DNA of 46,255 nt. Origin: Pseudotabrizicola sp. Lineage in GTDB: Bacteria; Pseudomonadota; Alphaproteobacteria; Rhodobacterales; Rhodobacteraceae. Made by a program: the position numbers and the translations under genes. Below the pieces are notes generated by a model. That model searched no databases. It was not told the DNA's origin and saw nothing but the letters and a program-made list of their open reading frames with translations. The stretch spans positions 1 to 46,255 of the forward strand of contig NZ_JAUSNR010000030.1 in assembly GCF_030656345.1 (NCBI RefSeq), in the 5' to 3' direction. Position 1 is the first letter of the stretch, and each line of letters opens with the position of its first letter. Below, piece by piece: positions 43,412 to 46,255 of this stretch.

Positions 43412-44682
43412 GGCCGGTCACTGATCCGTTCGATTTTTGCGCCACAGGCCGACAGCTTTTCCTCGACCCGTTCATAGCCGCGATCCAGATGGTAGACCCG
43501 GCTGACCACGGTTTCCCCTTCTGCCGCCAGACCGGCGAGGATCAGGCTCACGCTCGCCCGCAGATCGGTGGCCATCACCGGTGCCCCGCGCAGTTTTTCG
43601 ACCCCGGTCACGGTAGCGGTGCCGCCGTGCACGTCGATCTTTGCCCCCATGCGCATCAGTTCCGGGGCGTGCATGAAGCGGTTCTCGAAGATCTTTTCTT
43701 CCAGCACAGAGGTGCCCTCGGCGGTGCACAAAAGCGCCATCATCTGCGCCTGCAGATCGGTTGGGAAACCGGGGAAAGGTTCGGTGGTGACATTCACCGC
43801 CTGCACCCGGCCATTCTTGCGGCTGACCTTCAACCCGCGCGCCGTTTCCGTGACCGACACCCCGGCCTGATCGAGCTTTTCGGCAAAAGCGCCCACCAGT
43901 TCCAGCGTGCCGCCCAGACATTCGATTTCGCCGCCGCAAATGGCAGGAACCAGCATATAGGTGCCAAGCTCGATCCGGTCTGTCACCACCGGATGCGTGG
44001 CCCCGCCCAGACGATCAACGCCCTGAATGGTGAGGGTGCTGGTGCCCTCGCCCTCAATCTGCGCGCCCATCTTGCGCAGGCAGCGCGCCAGATCGACAAT
44101 CTCGGGCTCGCGCGCGGCGTTTTTCAGCACCGTGGTGCCCTTGGCCAGCGTGGCCGCCAGCAGCGCGTTTTCGGTGGCCCCGACCGAGACGAAGGGGAAT
44201 TCGAACACCGCCCCACGCAGCCGCCCGCCGGTGGCCTTGGCATGGACATAGCCGTCGCGCAGGTCGAGCTGTGCCCCCATCGCCTCCAGCACCTGCAAAT
44301 GCAGGTCCACGGGGCGGGCCCCGATCGCGCAACCGCCGGGCAAGGACACGATGGCATGACCATCCCGTGCCAGCATCGGCCCCAGCACCAGAATCGACGC
44401 CCGCATCTTGCGCACGATGTCATAATCGGCGGTGTGGTTTGATATCGCATGGCTGGACATCGCCAGCACCTGCCCGCTTTGCAGGCTCGCCACCTCGGCC
44501 CCCAGCGATTCCAACAGCTGCGTCATGGTGCGAATGTCGGACAGGCGCGGCGCATTGGTCAGCGTCAGCGGTTCCTCCGACAGCAAAGTGGCCGGCATCA
44601 GCGTCAGACACGCGTTCTTGGCCCCCGCAATCGGGATCACCCCGTTGAGCGCGCCATTGCCCTTGACCAGAATCGAATCCAT
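43408..44682 (-). CDS. murA: UDP-N-acetylglucosamine 1-carboxyvinyltransferase
   Basis: The first committed step of peptidoglycan synthesis: enolpyruvyl transfer from PEP to UDP-GlcNAc. The 424 residues begin [20 protein letters not shown] with AKNACL (catalytic Lys22). The active-site loop [16 protein letters not shown] carries Cys118, the fosfomycin target. The late [19 protein letters not shown] is the usual C-terminus. Length is standard. Confidence 0.97.
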   Translation of the reverse strand: MDSILVKGNGALNGVIPIAGAKNACLTLMPATLLSEEPLTLTNAPRLSDIRTMTQLLESLGAEVASLQSGQVLAMSSHAISNHTADYDIVRKMRASILVLGPMLARDGHAIVSLPGGCAIGARPVDLHLQVLEAMGAQLDLRDGYVHAKATGGRLRGAVFEFPFVSVGATENALLAATLAKGTTVLKNAAREPEIVDLARCLRKMGAQIEGEGTSTLTIQGVDRLGGATHPVVTDRIELGTYMLVPAICGGEIECLGGTLELVGAFAEKLDQAGVSVTETARGLKVSRKNGRVQAVNVTTEPFPGFPTDLQAQMMALLCTAEGTSVLEEKIFENRFMHAPELMRMGAKIDVHGGTATVTGVEKLRGAPVMATDLRASVSLILAGLAAEGETVVSRVYHLDRGYERVEEKLSACGAKIERISDRP

Positions 44683-44778
44683 GCTCTGCCCTACTTTCTG
44701 TCGGTTCCGGAGCTGCTGTCCGGTATTTTGTGTGTGCCGGACGATGTGTCCGGCGGATATTTCGTGCCCGACACTGCG

Positions 44779-44806
44779 TCAGGTTACCTGACAAAGCGTC
44801 AGGTTA
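44779..44806. repeat. Palindrome and repeat upstream of murA
   Basis: TCAGGTTACCTGA (44779-44791) is an inverted repeat. GCGTCAGGTTA occurs at 44777-44787 and 44797-44807. The 44683-44837 gap as a whole is rich in short GTCCGG and CAGG repeats. These may be regulator sites for murA or simple-sequence expansion. Confidence 0.45.
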
Positions 44807-44837
44807 TATGTCCGTCCGCGGGCCTGCGCCCTGCGGG

Positions 44838-45101
44838 TCATCTGCCCCGGGTGCCGGAGCGCGTCGGGTCTTCTGCCTCAGGCAAGGCATCCGGCCCTGC
44901 CCGGGCAGCCGGTTCCGCCCCGGTATCCGGGACTGTCCCGGTATCCGCGTCAGCCGCCAGCGCCCCGGCCCCGCGCTGCTTGGCCTGCGCCTTGCGCCGC
45001 GCCATATTCGCCTTGAGCGCCGCCTTGAGCCGCGCCTCACGCAGCTCTGCCCCACGCAAAGGCGTTGTGCCGGTCCCGGTTCTGGCATTTTTCTCTGTCA
45101 T
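44838..45101 (-). CDS. Small basic/Ala-rich hypothetical protein
   Basis: An 87-residue protein. Its first half (LRGAELREARLKAALKANMA, then RRKAQAKQR) is a charged, helical stretch that looks conserved-type. Its second half is a low-complexity tail of Ala, Gly, Pro, Asp and Thr encoded by near-repeats of CCGGTATCCG. It lies on the same strand as murA and could share its transcript. I do not recognise a function; RNA or ribosome association would fit the basic helix but is only a guess. The ribosome site is weak. Confidence 0.5.
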   Translation of the reverse strand: MTEKNARTGTGTTPLRGAELREARLKAALKANMARRKAQAKQRGAGALAADADTGTVPDTGAEPAARAGPDALPEAEDPTRSGTRGR

Positions 45102-45157
45102 CGCAGCCGCTATAGCGCAGGCGGAAGACTTGGTCCAGAGAAGCCCAGAAAAGGGGC

Positions 45158-45186
45158 TTGCACCCTTCCGCGTTTGCGTCTAATCA
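45158..45186 (+). promoter_or_regulatory. Probable sigma-70 promoter of tRNA-Thr
   Basis: TTGCAC (45158-45163), a 17-base spacer and TAATCA (45181-45186) end 39 bases before the tRNA. This is a sequence match only. Confidence 0.4.
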
Positions 45187-45225
45187 CCCGCCACGCACCA
45201 ACCAAACCCGTTGGAAAGCGCCGAT

Positions 45226-45300
45226 GCTGTGGTAGCTCAGTGGTAGAGCACACCCTTGGTAAGGGTGAGGTCGAGAGTTCAATCCTCTCTCACAGCACCA
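45226..45300 (+). tRNA. tRNA-Thr (anticodon GGT), CCA encoded
   Basis: Acceptor stem GCTGTGG / TCACAGC (with one G-U pair), D-arm, anticodon stem CCC-TTGGTAA-GGG with anticodon GGT (reads ACC). The T-arm GAGAG-TTCAATC-CTCTC, discriminator A and encoded CCA follow. The integrase gene starts 81 bases downstream in the same direction, so this tRNA is a probable integration site. Confidence 0.96.
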
Positions 45301-45356
45301 TCTTTTTCCCTTTCAGGACAAGAAGATAGTCGCTATCAAGGGGTTAGATTGACTTC

Positions 45357-45380
45357 GGTTCTACACCGAGGTTCTACACC
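45357..45380 (+). repeat. 11-base direct repeat immediately before the integrase start
   Basis: GGTTCTACACC occurs at 45357-45367 and 45370-45380, ending at the base before the integrase ATG. It could be an arm-type recombinase site or a repressor site. It may also just reflect a local duplication that includes the ribosome-site region. Confidence 0.6.
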
Positions 45381-46115
45381 ATGGTCTTACAGATGGCGCG
45401 TCCGCAAAAGAATCCGAAGTCCGGCGTCTACTACTTCCGCCAGAAAACACCCATCGATCTGGTGGCTGTTTTTGGACGCAAAGAAGTGAGCCGGTCGCTG
45501 GGCACAAAAGACCCGGAAGAAGCGAAGGTCCGCAACATCGAAGCCGTCCGCAAGCAAGGCATGACGTGGGCGGCGCTGCGGAAACGCCCGGAACCCCTGC
45601 CCCATCAGCAGATCGTTGCACTGTCTGGAATCATCTACCGCGACCACATGGCAGCGATGGAACTGGAACCCGGCGAACCCGGAATATGGATCGAGACGCT
45701 TGCCCTGCTGGATCGCCTTGCCGCTGATCCGTCCGCACAGGAACGCTCGTACGCACCGACAATCGACAACCTGCTTCTCGAACATGGCCTTGTGACCGAC
45801 GAGGCGAGCCGCAAGCGGCTTGTACAGGAGGCCGATAGGGCATTTCGTCAAGTCACCGAACAGCAGTTGAAGCGGGCAGAGGGTGACTACGCCCCGGACC
45901 CCAAGGCCAACCGATTTCCGCCTGTCGCAACGGTGGACACCAAGCCAAAGGAGAAGTCGGAGGCCCTGACGATCCGCGCCATGTTCAAACTCTGGGAACG
46001 CGACCACCTGGCAAATGGCAAGTCGCCGGGAACAGTTGGTGATTTCCGCCATAAGATCGAGTCGCTGATTGAGTACCTTGATCACGACGATGCCCAGCGT
46101 GTCACCGCTGAGAAC
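45381..46115 (+). pseudogene. Tyrosine-type site-specific integrase, truncated by IS
   Basis: 245 intact codons remain before the IS boundary. The N-terminus (MARPQKNPKSGVYYFRQKTP, then SRSLGTKDPEEAKVRN) matches the DUF6538-type start of phage/island integrases. A core-binding SAM-like domain begins at TIRAMFKLWERDHLANGKSP. The catalytic domain with the R...H-x-x-R...Y residues is absent, because TGG at 46116 is the first codon of the IS. The frame continues 13 codons into the IS. It is non-functional as read. GAGG nine bases before ATG 45381 supports the start. Confidence 0.88.
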
Positions 46116-46255
46116 TGGTCTTGTCACGTATTTGTGCCGCTCCCAGTCCTCGTTTAGGCCACTTGACGTTCGAAGGCCAAGGGGCTTTTGCCTCCCAATG
46201 CTGAGTGCCGACGGCGCGGGTTATAGAAGCCGTTGATGTATTGGAAGATGGCGGT
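46116..46255 (-). mobile_element. IS3-type insertion sequence, partial, inverted copy
   Basis: Bases 46116-46254 are the exact reverse complement of 1-139. The IS terminus TGGTCTTGTCACG begins at 46116, inside the integrase gene. The element continues beyond the window. Confidence 0.87.
46154..46252 (-). CDS. IS3-family transposase (OrfB), C-terminal fragment, second copy
   Basis: The same 32 codons and TAA as at 3-101, on the opposite strand. They encode the tail of the DDE transposase that follows the catalytic core. Exact identity to the left copy points to a recent element present more than once in the genome. Confidence 0.85.
   Translation of the reverse strand, partial: AIFQYINGFYNPRRRHSALGGKSPLAFERQVA

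Noticed and set aside
1..46255. The whole window as a composite transposon carried by two IS copies
   Set aside because: The interior holds core genes (purA, pyrG, murA, secG, ssrA and tRNAs), so it is chromosome, not cargo. The inverted IS copies are better seen as separate insertions or contig ends.
1..46255. CRISPR array
   Set aside because: No regularly spaced repeats with unique spacers were seen. The 9-5-8 elements are dispersed over tens of kilobases.

Overview
This window looks like a contiguous piece of a Rhodobacteraceae (roseobacter/Rhodobacter-type alphaproteobacterium) chromosome. Supporting evidence: GC-rich coding; a permuted two-piece tmRNA gene whose tag reads ANDNRAPMALAA; a trgA-trgB pair next to cfaA and a photolyase; DUF2948, DUF2842 and DUF1194 proteins typical of the group; and recurrent short AT-rich intergenic elements. 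Apart from its two ends the region reads as chromosomal backbone plus accessory catabolic and arsenic-resistance cassettes. I saw no prophage and no CRISPR.

Ends. The first 139 bases and bases 46116-46254 are exact inverted copies of the same IS3-type insertion sequence end, both pointing outward. On the left the IS cuts a degenerate AlpA/excisionase-like gene downstream of tRNA-Ser(GGA). On the right it cuts a tyrosine-type integrase gene that starts 81 bases after tRNA-Thr(GGT). The window is therefore bounded by two tRNA-linked mobile-DNA junctions, each interrupted by the same IS. This is also how a draft contig would end.

Layout. 0.7-5.6 kb: a small cold-shock-like protein, then a cysK-mscS-alaX operon. 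5.8-8.1 kb: a class III aminotransferase and its likely GntR/FCD regulator, with matching TGATCAAA sites. 8.3-18.1 kb: a divergent sugar or polyol uptake and oxidation locus. It has a CUT1 ABC transporter, two Gfo/Idh/MocA dehydrogenases, two TIM-barrel isomerases and a LacI regulator with a palindromic operator. 18.2-22.5 kb: phr-cfaA-trgA-trgB, apparently one operon with a promoter resembling the sigma-E (RpoE/ChrR) singlet-oxygen class. 22.7-26.4 kb: a class V aminotransferase, an AcuI-type acryloyl-CoA reductase and an orphan PotD/PotF-like binding protein. 26.7-30 kb: GNAT acetyltransferase, tmRNA, DUF1194, an EamA exporter and thiamin diphosphokinase. 30.1-36.7 kb: a long acidic protein, DUF2842, purA, secG and pyrG. 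36.9-40.2 kb: an arsenate cassette of arsR-arsC fusion, GAPDH and arsJ. 40.3-44.7 kb: universal stress protein, a SulP transporter with a structured leader, DUF2948 and murA. 44.8-46.1 kb: a small basic protein, tRNA-Thr and the truncated integrase.

How the genes work together. The sugar locus would import a substrate, oxidise it and isomerise the keto product under LacI control. The phr operon couples DNA repair, membrane lipid cyclopropanation and Trg proteins as one stress response. The arsenate cassette can either reduce arsenate (ArsC domain) or make and export 1-arseno-3-phosphoglycerate (GAPDH plus ArsJ). Beyond ordinary annotation, the least explained signals are the structured SulP leader RNA, the dispersed 9-5-8 intergenic element, a terminator with no upstream gene in the LacI divergent region, an ArsR domain with no cysteines, and the 829-residue acidic protein.
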